DNA of 64,000 nucleotides from Balneolaceae bacterium (GTDB lineage: Bacteria > Bacteroidota > Rhodothermia > Balneolales > Balneolaceae), in contig JAXHMK010000018.1 in NCBI GenBank assembly GCA_034521495.1, positions 62,001 to 126,000 of the forward strand. Reading direction: 5' to 3'. Positions 47,679 to 55,812 of the stretch are shown here, one piece after another (position 1 is the stretch's first letter; each line of letters opens with the position of its first letter). The translations under genes were made by a program, and so were the position numbers. The notes below the pieces were generated by a model. It saw nothing but the letters and a program-made list of their open reading frames with translations, was not told the origin of the DNA and searched no databases.

Positions 47679-48236
47679 CTACACAGCAGAAAACTCAATT
47701 TTCTCAGCCTCAAAAGCTTCATCGAGCGGTGTATCTGCGATGTGATTGGTGTAGTTGCTAATCGTTTTAAGTGCAGCAATCAGGTTTATCTCCAACACAT
47801 TTTGCTTTGTATATCCGGCGTCAATGAATGCCTCTATCTCGGAATCATCCACGAAACCGCGTTTATTTATAACGGCTCTAACGAAGGTTACCAGTGCGTT
47901 ATACTTTTCATGGGGGACAGATTCACCATTTCGTACCGCATCAACAATCTCACGATCTACATTTAACTGATTTTTCAAAATGGTTGAGTGAATGGCTGAG
48001 CAGTAGTGGCATTCATTTTCAATGCTGACGGTCAAAATGGCCAACTGCTGTTCTTCTGCACTGAAACTGGTTTTTCCAACAATCTCGTTGAGTTTGAGGT
48101 ATCCTTCCAACACGGCAGGAGCCTCTGCAAATTCGCCAAGTAAGTTGGGAACAAACCCAAAGTTCTCTTTGGCTGCATTTAGTAAAGGTTTCGATTCTTC
48201 AGGTGCGTTTTCTGTAGTATAGATTGTAAAGTTCAT
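47679..48236 (-). CDS. AhpD-like (carboxymuconolactone decarboxylase family) protein
   Basis: A 185-aa all-helical protein with the alkylhydroperoxidase core ENECHYCSAIHS near residue 75: the Glu, the CxxC pair and the His of the proton-relay are all present. Such proteins reduce peroxides through a thiol relay or sense redox state. The phrase SFSAEEQQLAILTVS precedes the site as in relatives. It lies downstream of a small membrane protein and an AraC-type regulator on the same strand, with repeat DNA in between, so co-regulation is plausible. Confidence 0.92.
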   Translation of the reverse strand: MNFTIYTTENAPEESKPLLNAAKENFGFVPNLLGEFAEAPAVLEGYLKLNEIVGKTSFSAEEQQLAILTVSIENECHYCSAIHSTILKNQLNVDREIVDAVRNGESVPHEKYNALVTFVRAVINKRGFVDDSEIEAFIDAGYTKQNVLEINLIAALKTISNYTNHIADTPLDEAFEAEKIEFSAV

Positions 48237-48321
48237 AATGGTTTATTTGGTTTTATTTGAGGATTAAAAATGCTTTGTTTTAGTTGTCGCGATTTCGAGA
48301 TAGTCATTTGTTGAGGATTGT

Positions 48322-48463
48322 CCCCCTTTGAAGGGGGCAATGGGGGATGATTTCATAAGACATGATTTTGATTTTCAAATGTGATTTCAAATAAGGTTCG
48401 TTTGGTCATCCCCCTGAATCAACTTTGTTGATTCTTTCCCCCCTTCAAAGGGGGAATTTCCTT
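48322..48463. repeat. GC-rich palindromic repeat, family R6-like copy 3
   Basis: CCCCCTTTGAAGGGGG (48322-48337) and the CCCCCTTCAAAGGGGG block at the right border are inverted copies around an AT-rich middle. It sits in the 241-bp spacer between the AhpD-like and membrane-protein genes. Confidence 0.6.
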
Positions 48464-48477
48464 ATCACGAATTTGAG

Positions 48478-48912
48478 TTAGTCAGAAATTGTTTTTTCAG
48501 GCCCTTTCAAATCCTGATTAACCAGGAAAATGAGTGGAATTGCAAATGCAAAGTGACGCAGCAGTGTCACCACAGGTGTCATGGCGGATTGATTCAACCC
48601 TGCAACTCCGGCGCCAAGTAACGGCAGCATAAAGAGCCATACCAGGGCGATCGTTTCAGCCGTCACAAAGATGAACGGGCGTACCCAATGCGGACCCCAC
48701 AGATGCGGTGCGATGGCACTATAGAGAATAGCAAGCAGTACCCCGTTTCCGTAGTGACCAAAGATTCCATAGACAAATCCAAGTCCTGTTTTTTGTCCGA
48801 GCAGCCCGGGAATATCCCACCACTGTCCTGTAAAGATGAGTCCTACAATATCAAACAAAATGGTACCTAAAACTCCGGCAATAATTGCCTTCGTCCAGTT
48901 TAGTTTTTTCAT
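48478..48912 (-). CDS. Small membrane protein of unknown function
   Basis: A 144-aa protein with four membrane helices (AIIAGVLGTILFDIVGLIF, YGIFGHYGNGVLLAILYSAI, PFIFVTAETIALVWLFMLPL, VVTLLRHFAFAIPLIFLV). A YGNG motif and HWVRPF loop are visible. I do not recognise a named family, though the layout is like DUF1761 and DUF6789-type proteins. It lies downstream of the AraC-type regulator (106 bp), which is probably its activator. Confidence 0.78.
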   Translation of the reverse strand: MKKLNWTKAIIAGVLGTILFDIVGLIFTGQWWDIPGLLGQKTGLGFVYGIFGHYGNGVLLAILYSAIAPHLWGPHWVRPFIFVTAETIALVWLFMLPLLGAGVAGLNQSAMTPVVTLLRHFAFAIPLIFLVNQDLKGPEKTISD

Positions 48913-49018
48913 AGCGTTTTATGATTTAGTTCTGTTTTCAATTCGCTATGATGATACATGAATACTGCGGGCATGCGAATGACCGGTTTTCCCGTATACT
49001 TACCAATTCTTCCCTTAT

Positions 49019-49855
49019 TTACTGTTTTGCACTTTTTTTACGATAAGCTGAGGGGGACATTCCTGTTTCTTTCTTGAAAAAACGACTAAAATGGGCCGGT
49101 TCCTCGAACCCCAGTTCAAAGGCGACCTCCTTCGCAAACTTATGAGTGTTTAAAAGGTTCTTCTTGGCTTCCATCACCAGGCGATAATGGATCATCTCCA
49201 GAGGGGTTTTTTGGCCGGCTGCTGCAAATACATTTGATAATGTTTTTGGTGATTTATGCAGCATATCGGCATAGTTTTTTACCTGGTGGTGCTCTTTAAA
49301 ATGTTGTTCAACCAGGATGTTGAACTGTCGTATCAGCTCAGTATTTTTTTTACCTAAATTTTCAGGAAAGAACTGTTTACGGGCCAGCCGGGTACTTTTA
49401 ATGATGAGCCGTTTTAAAAGCATTCTCAGCATTTCGCCCTGGATATTATCACGGGTGTTCAGTTCATCTTTAAAGACCTGGAACAGAGTTTCAAATTTAG
49501 GTTTCTCCCCTTCATTTAGCTGAACTACCGGCCGTTCAGAAGATCCCCAAAAGAGTAAGCCTTCGCATGATACTTCATCATCATTTTCGTGAATACAGTA
49601 AAATTCACGGTTAAACAGCAGTATAAAGTACTCGCCGTCAAAGGTTGAATAGTCGGGGTTTTGAAGCGGGGTGAGGCAGATCAACTGATCTTTTTTAAGG
49701 GAGATACGTTGTCCGTCAGCTTCAAATGGAAAGTCTGGCCCCCGATTCCAGATCACTTTAAAAAAATCGCTTTTATTATATGGGTGAAGATCTGCCTCCT
49801 GATCAGCCAGCAGAATCTGTCCTCCAAGTTCTGGATTCCGGTATGTGTAAATCAT
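49019..49855 (-). CDS. AraC-family transcriptional regulator
   Basis: A 278-aa regulator. The C-terminal 100 residues are the double helix-turn-helix DNA-binding domain: KTPLEMIHYRLVMEAKKNLL, then KFAKEVAFELGFEEPAHFSRFFKKETGMSPSAYRKK. The N-terminal 160 residues form a cupin-like ligand domain (GGQILLADQEADLHPYNKSDF). It likely controls the membrane protein and AhpD-like genes downstream on the same strand. The inducer is unknown. Confidence 0.93.
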   Translation of the reverse strand: MIYTYRNPELGGQILLADQEADLHPYNKSDFFKVIWNRGPDFPFEADGQRISLKKDQLICLTPLQNPDYSTFDGEYFILLFNREFYCIHENDDEVSCEGLLFWGSSERPVVQLNEGEKPKFETLFQVFKDELNTRDNIQGEMLRMLLKRLIIKSTRLARKQFFPENLGKKNTELIRQFNILVEQHFKEHHQVKNYADMLHKSPKTLSNVFAAAGQKTPLEMIHYRLVMEAKKNLLNTHKFAKEVAFELGFEEPAHFSRFFKKETGMSPSAYRKKSAKQ

Positions 49856-50052
49856 CGAATGAGACTTTCATTGTTTTATAAAGAGTCTTATAGATGATTC
49901 AGAGGGGAGATTTCTTACTGTAGTTAAATTATATTCTTCGTTAGGGTGAATCAATTATCGGGAATCAATACAAAAAGCATTTAAAAATTTAGATATCAAT
50001 ACTATCGTTATATCTTAACGGATCAGTTAATTAATGTAGAGTAACAAAACTT

Positions 50053-50382
50053 ATGGATTCTTCAGAACAAGAAGAGATGAAGCAGGTGATCCTTGAAAAA
50101 ATCGAGGACACCGAACAGGAAATTGAGCAGTTGAAGGAGTTAACGAAACCGATTCAACCCGATGCTGCTTACGGACGTCTGTCCCGGATGGACGCCATCA
50201 ACAATAAAACGATTAATGATGCCGCATTAAGGGAGCAAAAGAGCCGTCTCCAAAAACTGCAGCGGGCTTTGGAAAAATTGGAAAAGGGTAACTACGGAAC
50301 TTGTGTTAAATGTGGAGACTCTATACCCCTTGGCCGTCTTAAGTTTATGCCCTGGACTACAAAATGTGTGAAATGTGCTTAA
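50053..50382 (+). CDS. TraR/DksA-family zinc-finger protein
   Basis: A 109-aa RNA polymerase-binding factor. The N-terminal coiled coil (LEKIEDTEQEIEQLKEL, then KSRLQKLQRALEKLEKG) reaches into the secondary channel in this family. A four-Cys zinc finger follows (CVKCGDSIPLGRL, then CVKC with 17 residues between pairs). The acidic tip is small, so effects with ppGpp are hard to predict. It is monocistronic and converges with the helD gene, another RNA polymerase factor, across a repeat-filled 311-bp gap. Confidence 0.93.
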   Translation: MDSSEQEEMKQVILEKIEDTEQEIEQLKELTKPIQPDAAYGRLSRMDAINNKTINDAALREQKSRLQKLQRALEKLEKGNYGTCVKCGDSIPLGRLKFMPWTTKCVKCA

Positions 50383-50401
50383 TGTAATTTCATCTTTAAG
50401 A

Positions 50402-50676
50402 GACTTTGCAAAATTCAAACCCAGTGTCATTCTGAACTTGGTACCTGTTTAGCGATCTGACAGACGAAAAAAGCCATCTCGGCACAGACCTTCGCCCCAC
50501 CCTTCGCCCCTTCCCGCGGGGGGGTGGGGAGGGCGAAACAATGAATGGCCTGGAACAAGGAGTCTTTCACGCGCTAAACACGTACTGAACTTGATTCAGA
50601 ATCACCAAGCTTTTTTTATGAGTGGAGATCCTGAATCGAGTTCAGGATGACTCACTCGGTTTTAAAAAGCCTATTA
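50402..50676. repeat. Palindromic element, family R4 copy 2, split by a nested insertion
   Basis: The left part (AGACTTTGCAAAATTC ... CATTCTGAACTTG) and right part (TGAACTTGATTCAGAATC ... GGTTTTAAAAAGCCTATT) together equal the intact element at 22150-22276. They are separated by a 145-bp insert at 50441-50585. This fills the gap 50383-50693. Confidence 0.75.
50441..50585. mobile_element. Nested 145-bp MITE (R3-type ends) with perfect 8-bp target duplication
   Basis: The ends GTACCTGTTTAGCG (50441-50454) and CGCTAAACACGTAC (50572-50585) are inverted repeats with one mismatch. TGAACTTG flanks it on both sides (50433-50440 and 50586-50593) and is single in the uninterrupted relative at 22150. 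The ends match those of the 196-bp element at 25949-26144, although the interior (TTCGCCCCACCC / GGGTGGGGAGGGCGAA) is different. Confidence 0.85.
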
Positions 50677-50693
50677 AATGACTCACACTCTTA

Positions 50694-52748
50694 TCATTCA
50701 ATAAACGAACTTACTGAACCTGTGTGTGTTACCATAAGCTTGTGCATCGCTCGTGTACAAGCGATGTAAAGCATGCTCCGATCTACTTCGGTTTTATAAT
50801 TTTTATGATCCACATACGGTACAATTACCCGGTCGAATTCGAGTCCTTTTGCCAGGTGGGAGCTTGTAATCAAAACTCCGGATTCCAGGACATTGCTTCC
50901 CGGTGAAAGCAGGTGAATGTTTTCTGTGTGTTTCTTCAGATAACGATGCAGTTTTTTAGCCTGTTTTTGTGTTTTACACAGTATTCCCAGAGTATTTTGA
51001 TCGGAGGCTTCAAATTCCCTGACGTTTTCCAGAATGGCTTTATGTTCATCTCTTGTTTTATCAAAAGCTAAAACCACAGGCTCCTCACCGTATCGCTCAA
51101 CCGGGTCTACATCAGCCCGGGGAGAGATCTGTTGCGTAAACTTTGTAATCTCATATGTAGAGCGATAGCTCTTGGTCAGTGTTACAGCATCTGATTCAGA
51201 AAATATATTTTGAATATCTTCAGAAGAGGTAGAACTGTATGGATTTACATTCTGATTCGCATCTCCCAAAATTGTTTTGTTGCAGGGAAATAAGCGGGAA
51301 AGAACAGCGTATTGTACAGCCGTATAATCCTGCATTTCGTCTACAATAAGGTGTTTTACTTTGCCAAATGAATCAACTCCCTCAAGTTGTATTTTTAGAT
51401 ACATGAGGGGAAACAGATCGGAATATTCAAACGTAGATCGTTTGGCGTATTGGAACATCTCAGGGTTTTCCAGCCAGTCATAAAAACCTTTATAGAGGAC
51501 CCGCAGATTATCGCTGCCCATCATCGCTTTTACCTGTTTGCGAATCTCTTTTTTCTCTTCCTTTTTCAGCGTGTATTTAAATTCGCGCTTTGCTTTATTG
51601 ATCACATCTGTTGCAATGGCGGTTTGTCTTCGCATTAGCGGCAGCTGAGAATTTGCATTATAGCGCTGGCGGAGATACCGGGCAGAGATCGTTTTAAAAC
51701 GGATCTTAATATCATGAGCCTGGAAACGATTTCGTTTAAGCCATGCTGCATAGTTATTTAGTTTCGAAAGAAAATCTGACGTTGCTTTATATTCAATACG
51801 TTTAATAAAGTTGGGATCGTGGTCTTCCAGCAGCTTATTTACCTGGTCGAAAAAACCTTCGAATTTATATTTGTCACCCAGCACACGATTCGCTAACTCC
51901 TCCATCTCCATTTCGGGAATAGTATCTTCTCCCAACTCCGGAAGTACGTTCGATATATAGTTTGAAAACACCTTATTGGGAGAGATGATCATAATATCCC
52001 GCGATGTGAGCGAATCTTTAAACCGGTACAACAGAAATGCAATTCGGTGCAGTGCAATGGAGGTTTTACCTGAACCGGCAACACCCTGGATAATCAAAAC
52101 CGGAGAGGTCTCATTCCGAATAATTGCATTTTGATCCCGCTGAATAGTGGCAACAATGTTCTTCATCTTGTCATCGGCGGAACGGCTCAGCTCTTTCTGC
52201 AGCACATCATCACGAATGTAGAGATCCGATTCCAGCATCATCTCCATCTCTCCGTCAATGATGCGGAACTGACGCTTCCGTTCAATCTCTCCTTCCCGTG
52301 TACCGGTGGGAGCTTCAAATGAGGCCTGTCCCGGTTCAAAATCATAAAACATACTTGAAACGGGTGCGCGCCAGTCGTGGATCAGGTTTTCATTTTCTTC
52401 CTCATCAAAAAAAGAGTGAATACCCACATAGATGGGATCGGCGTTTGATTCGTTCACCTCCTTAAAATCAATTCTGCCGAAATAGGGAGTTTTGATCAGT
52501 TTTTTGAGCCGCTCTTTGTAAGCCACAGCTGCTTCACCGGATATTGCCTGCATATTCACCGACTGTTTGATAGATGCTTTTTCCGCGGCATCCATTCCGG
52601 TTTTATTTTCATAGAGATAGTTTTTCTGCTCCTGAAGTTCTTTATGCTGCCGGTTTACATTTTCATCAACATTGATGTAGGCATCTTCAAGCTTTTCTAT
52701 GATTTCGTCCAGGTACTTTCTCTCGTCCGCTTCGGTGGGGTTAAACAT
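50694..52748 (-). CDS. helD: HelD-type RNA polymerase-recycling ATPase
   Basis: A 684-aa superfamily 1 ATPase. The N-terminal part has a coiled-coil arm (residues about 1-60) and the HelD-specific block DPIYVGIHSFFDEEENENLIHDWRAPVSSMFYDF, then EGEIERKRQFRI. Walker A is GVAGSGKTSIALHRIAFLLY, Walker B LIVDEMQDYTAVQY, and the C-terminal ATPase motif SHLAKGLEFDRVI near VDRSMLYIACTRAMHKL. HelD proteins pull nucleic acid out of stalled or hibernating RNA polymerase. It is best known from Gram-positive bacteria, so its presence here deserves notice. It is monocistronic. Confidence 0.92.
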   Translation of the reverse strand: MFNPTEADERKYLDEIIEKLEDAYINVDENVNRQHKELQEQKNYLYENKTGMDAAEKASIKQSVNMQAISGEAAVAYKERLKKLIKTPYFGRIDFKEVNESNADPIYVGIHSFFDEEENENLIHDWRAPVSSMFYDFEPGQASFEAPTGTREGEIERKRQFRIIDGEMEMMLESDLYIRDDVLQKELSRSADDKMKNIVATIQRDQNAIIRNETSPVLIIQGVAGSGKTSIALHRIAFLLYRFKDSLTSRDIMIISPNKVFSNYISNVLPELGEDTIPEMEMEELANRVLGDKYKFEGFFDQVNKLLEDHDPNFIKRIEYKATSDFLSKLNNYAAWLKRNRFQAHDIKIRFKTISARYLRQRYNANSQLPLMRRQTAIATDVINKAKREFKYTLKKEEKKEIRKQVKAMMGSDNLRVLYKGFYDWLENPEMFQYAKRSTFEYSDLFPLMYLKIQLEGVDSFGKVKHLIVDEMQDYTAVQYAVLSRLFPCNKTILGDANQNVNPYSSTSSEDIQNIFSESDAVTLTKSYRSTYEITKFTQQISPRADVDPVERYGEEPVVLAFDKTRDEHKAILENVREFEASDQNTLGILCKTQKQAKKLHRYLKKHTENIHLLSPGSNVLESGVLITSSHLAKGLEFDRVIVPYVDHKNYKTEVDRSMLYIACTRAMHKLMVTHTGSVSSFIE

Positions 52749-53395
52749 CTGTAATAGTTTTTCTGAAATTTTACAAACGCTTAAGGTAAGGAGTAATTGC
52801 GAGAAGATGTAGGAATTTCAAACAATTTAAACCATTAGAAGAGTAATAACATGCAGTGGGATAGCAGTCAATAATACCGTTTACTTCAGATGACTGCCGC
52901 CAAAAAAGTCTTTTTTAAAAGAAAAATTAAGTTATAGTGATGGTTTGAAGAGTTTTTTTCTTACTTTGGTTGTCACCTTTCCCAACGGGGGCTGATTTTA
53001 TTCTCTGTGTATAGCAAGACGAAAGTAAGCAGGGTGTTAAAATTAAGCTTCACGGCAGTCATCCTTTTAGCCAGATTAATTGTAGTGCTTCCGGCAGACA
53101 TTCGTGAACTATGGAAAGCATTCGGGTATAACTACATACCCAGAGATAGCGAAGCGAGCCGTTTAATCTTGTTGAATAGGATACAATAAGCTTATAAGGA
53201 GAGAGTTTATGAGAGGGTGAAATCTATTGACTCTAAACCGGGACTGTAGCAGGAGAGAACAAGTTACTCTATCTAAATGAGCTTTACGGCTTTTAAATGT
53301 TTATAAAGTATTAACATTTATTGCTGCAGAATAAACCCGAATATATTTTCAAATGAAACTTTCATTTGTGTACAGAAATTTTAAAAAAGTGAATT
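52749..53395. other. 647-bp gap, one doubtful small ORF
   Basis: Mostly AT-rich. A 60-codon frame from GTG at 53007 to 53189 reads MYSKTKVSRVLKLSFT and contains one hydrophobic helix (AVILLARLIVVLP); there is no ribosome site and no family match I know. The 200 bp before 53396 presumably contain the promoter of the aminotransferase cluster. No repeat family described above is found here. Confidence 0.4.
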
Positions 53396-54706
53396 ATGAT
53401 TAAGGAAGTGATTGATAAATTAAAATCAAGCCGTAAATCGGAATCCGAAAGGTTACTTGAACGCCGGCGAGCCGTTGTGGCAAATGGTGTTGGAGTATTT
53501 AATACGGCGACAGTTGCATCGGCATACGGGGCTACTATTACTGACGTGGACGGAAAAGAGTGGATCGATTTTGCCGGAGGGATCGGAGTGGTAAATGCAG
53601 GCCACTGTCCCGAATCTGTAGTAGAGGCTATCCAGGAACAGGCTGCGAAGTATATTCATACCAGTTTTAATGTGGTTACCTACGAACCGTATCTGGAACT
53701 CTGTGAAAAACTGATAGAAATTTTGCCTCATGGTAAAGAGACCAAAGCGATGCTGGTTAGCACCGGAGCGGAGGCGGTGGAAAATGCGATCAAAATAGCA
53801 CGTCAGGCTACGAAACGTCAGGCGGTTCTTTGTTATACGGGAGCTTTCCATGGGAGAACAATGATGGCCATGACTTTAACCAGTAAAATCGATTATAAAC
53901 GCAATTGCGGGCCGTTTGCACCTGAAGTGTACCGGCTGCCATTTCCGAATTATTATCGGTATAACCGAAAGGGAGATATGGACGAATTTGTGAACCATGA
54001 GCTAAAGCGGCTCCATGAAAGTTCACGAAATGTGGTTGACCCTGATAACCTGGCTGCCATTATCATTGAACCGGTGCAGGGCGAAGGCGGGATTAATCCG
54101 GCCCCTGCAAAATATTTGGAAGGCCTGCGGAAGTTCTGCGATGCGCACGGAATTATGCTGATTTTTGACGAAGTACAGAGCGGTTTCGGGCGAACGGGAA
54201 ACTGGGCCAGCTGGCAGAATTATGGAATTACACCCGATATCTCCACCTATGCCAAATCTTTGGGATCTGGAATGCCAATCGCGGCTGTATTGGGTAAAAA
54301 AGAGGTGATGGATGCCGCAGCGCCCGGAACCATTGGCGGAACCTATATCGGGAATCCCGTCTGTTGTGCCGCTGCACTGGCAACTATCGAGTATATGAAG
54401 GAGATCGACCTGAATAAGCGGGGAGTGGAAGTAGGTAAAATTATACGAGCACGGCTGGAGAAACTTCAGGACAAGTGCCCTCAGATTGGAGATGTAAGAG
54501 GGCTTGGAGCCTTCCTTGCCGTCGAGTTTGTTAAAAACGGAGATCCCCGTCAGCCGGATGGCGAAATTACCGGGAACATTGTAAAAGCATGTGCAGAGCG
54601 AGGACTTGTTTTGTTAAGTGCAGGAACGCATAAAAATGTGCTCCGAATATTATCGCCGCTGGTTATTAGTGACGATCAGCTTGAAAAGGGACTGCAACAT
54701 TCTTGA
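53396..54706 (+). CDS. Class III omega-aminotransferase (4-aminobutyrate type)
   Basis: A 436-aa PLP enzyme of the GabT/ornithine aminotransferase family, which moves a terminal amino group to 2-oxoglutarate and leaves a semialdehyde. Seen: FAGGIGVVNAGHCPESVVEAI, LVSTGAEAVENAIKIA, YTGAFHGRTMMAMTLTSK (PLP phosphate and aromatic contact), IIEPVQGEGG, LIFDEVQSGFGRTG (Asp to the PLP nitrogen) and AKSLGSGMPIAAV with the Schiff-base Lys. It is intact and opens the amine cluster; the hydrolase gene begins 34 bp later. It is probably a gabT, but another omega-amino substrate is possible. Confidence 0.93.
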   Translation: MIKEVIDKLKSSRKSESERLLERRRAVVANGVGVFNTATVASAYGATITDVDGKEWIDFAGGIGVVNAGHCPESVVEAIQEQAAKYIHTSFNVVTYEPYLELCEKLIEILPHGKETKAMLVSTGAEAVENAIKIARQATKRQAVLCYTGAFHGRTMMAMTLTSKIDYKRNCGPFAPEVYRLPFPNYYRYNRKGDMDEFVNHELKRLHESSRNVVDPDNLAAIIIEPVQGEGGINPAPAKYLEGLRKFCDAHGIMLIFDEVQSGFGRTGNWASWQNYGITPDISTYAKSLGSGMPIAAVLGKKEVMDAAAPGTIGGTYIGNPVCCAAALATIEYMKEIDLNKRGVEVGKIIRARLEKLQDKCPQIGDVRGLGAFLAVEFVKNGDPRQPDGEITGNIVKACAERGLVLLSAGTHKNVLRILSPLVISDDQLEKGLQHS

Positions 54707-54739
54707 AGAAGAAACTCTGAAAGCCTGCGGGGTAAAAGC

Positions 54740-55671
54740 ATGAAACCATTTGCAATTGCCGGTGTTCAGATGAATGTATCCGCCACTCATTCCAACGTGG
54801 AGATGATGAAGGTAAAACTGGATATTCTCATGAATCTCTACCCGTGGGTGGAGATGGTGGTGTTCAGTGAACTGTGCGCATATGGGCCATTGATTCACAA
54901 CGCTCAGGAAATAGACGGTCCTTTTGAGCTTGAGATGAAAAAGATGGCTAAAAAGCACGGTATATGGCTGCTTCCTGGATCTATCTTTGAACAGAGGGGT
55001 GAGGAAGTATATAACACGGCCTCAGTGTACAATCCCGCTGGCGAAGTTGTGGCCCGTTATAGTAAAATGTTTCCCTTCTATCCCTATGAAGCGGGTGTAA
55101 CACCGGGCAAGGAATTTTGTGTGTTTGATGTGCCCGAAGTCGGGAAATTTGGGGTTTCCATCTGTTACGATATGTGGTTTCCAGAAACCATTCGAACGCT
55201 GGCGGTGATGGGCGCTGAGGTGATTTTACATCCTACTCTCACCGGTACAATCGACAGAGACATCGAGCTCTCTATTGCCAGGGCATCGGCTGCAACCAAC
55301 CAGTGTTACTTTTTTGATATCAACGGACTCGGGTCCGGTGGAAGCGGCCGTTCTATTATTTGTGGTCCCGATGGCAGGGTTCACTATCAGGCAGAAACCA
55401 TAGAAGAGCTTATCCCATCGAAATCAACCTTGAGAAAGTAAAACGGAGCCGCGAGCTGGGAATTTTGCGATTGGGTCAGCCCCTGAAAAGCTTTCGTGAT
55501 CATATCGGAGATTTTACGATTTACCAGAATGGAGCAAAACATGAATATCTGGAGTCACTGGGCCCCCTTCAAAAACCTTCGAGAGTGAGCGAATTAAAAG
55601 ATTTGAAAATGCAGGAAAAGAGCCTAAAAACGACGGAAGATACAACTGAATATAAACGACCGTCTGACTGA
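54740..55671 (+). pseudogene. Nitrilase-family carbon-nitrogen hydrolase, one frameshift
   Basis: The catalytic triad is complete: Glu44 (VVFSELCAYGP), Lys109 (ARYSKMFPFYP) and Cys142 (VSICYDMWFPE). The family cleaves C-N bonds in amides or nitriles; N-carbamoylputrescine amidase and omega-amidase are members. The first frame stops after residue 233 (ends STLRK at 55441), yet the -1 frame carries on as PIEINLEKVKRSRELGILR to 55671, which is the normal family continuation after GRVHYQAETIEEL. The break is at ATCCCATCG near 55413: one missing C in a CCC run (expected four) would restore a single protein of about 310 aa. No typical -1 slippery sequence is present. Confidence 0.85.
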
Positions 55672-55812
55672 TATACTGGTTCAACAGGAAACTAAATGAT
55701 TGGGATTATTGATTTTATAAGGGGAATAGATTTCAAAAATGTGAGACTTTTTTGAAAAATTAGATCGGAAGCAGTGTGTAAAATGTGATTGTTAATAATT
55801 CTAAAAAAGAAA

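Noticed and set aside
55400-55441. Programmed -1 frameshift in the nitrilase gene
   Set aside because: No slippery heptamer or downstream structure is seen; a missing C in CCC explains it better.
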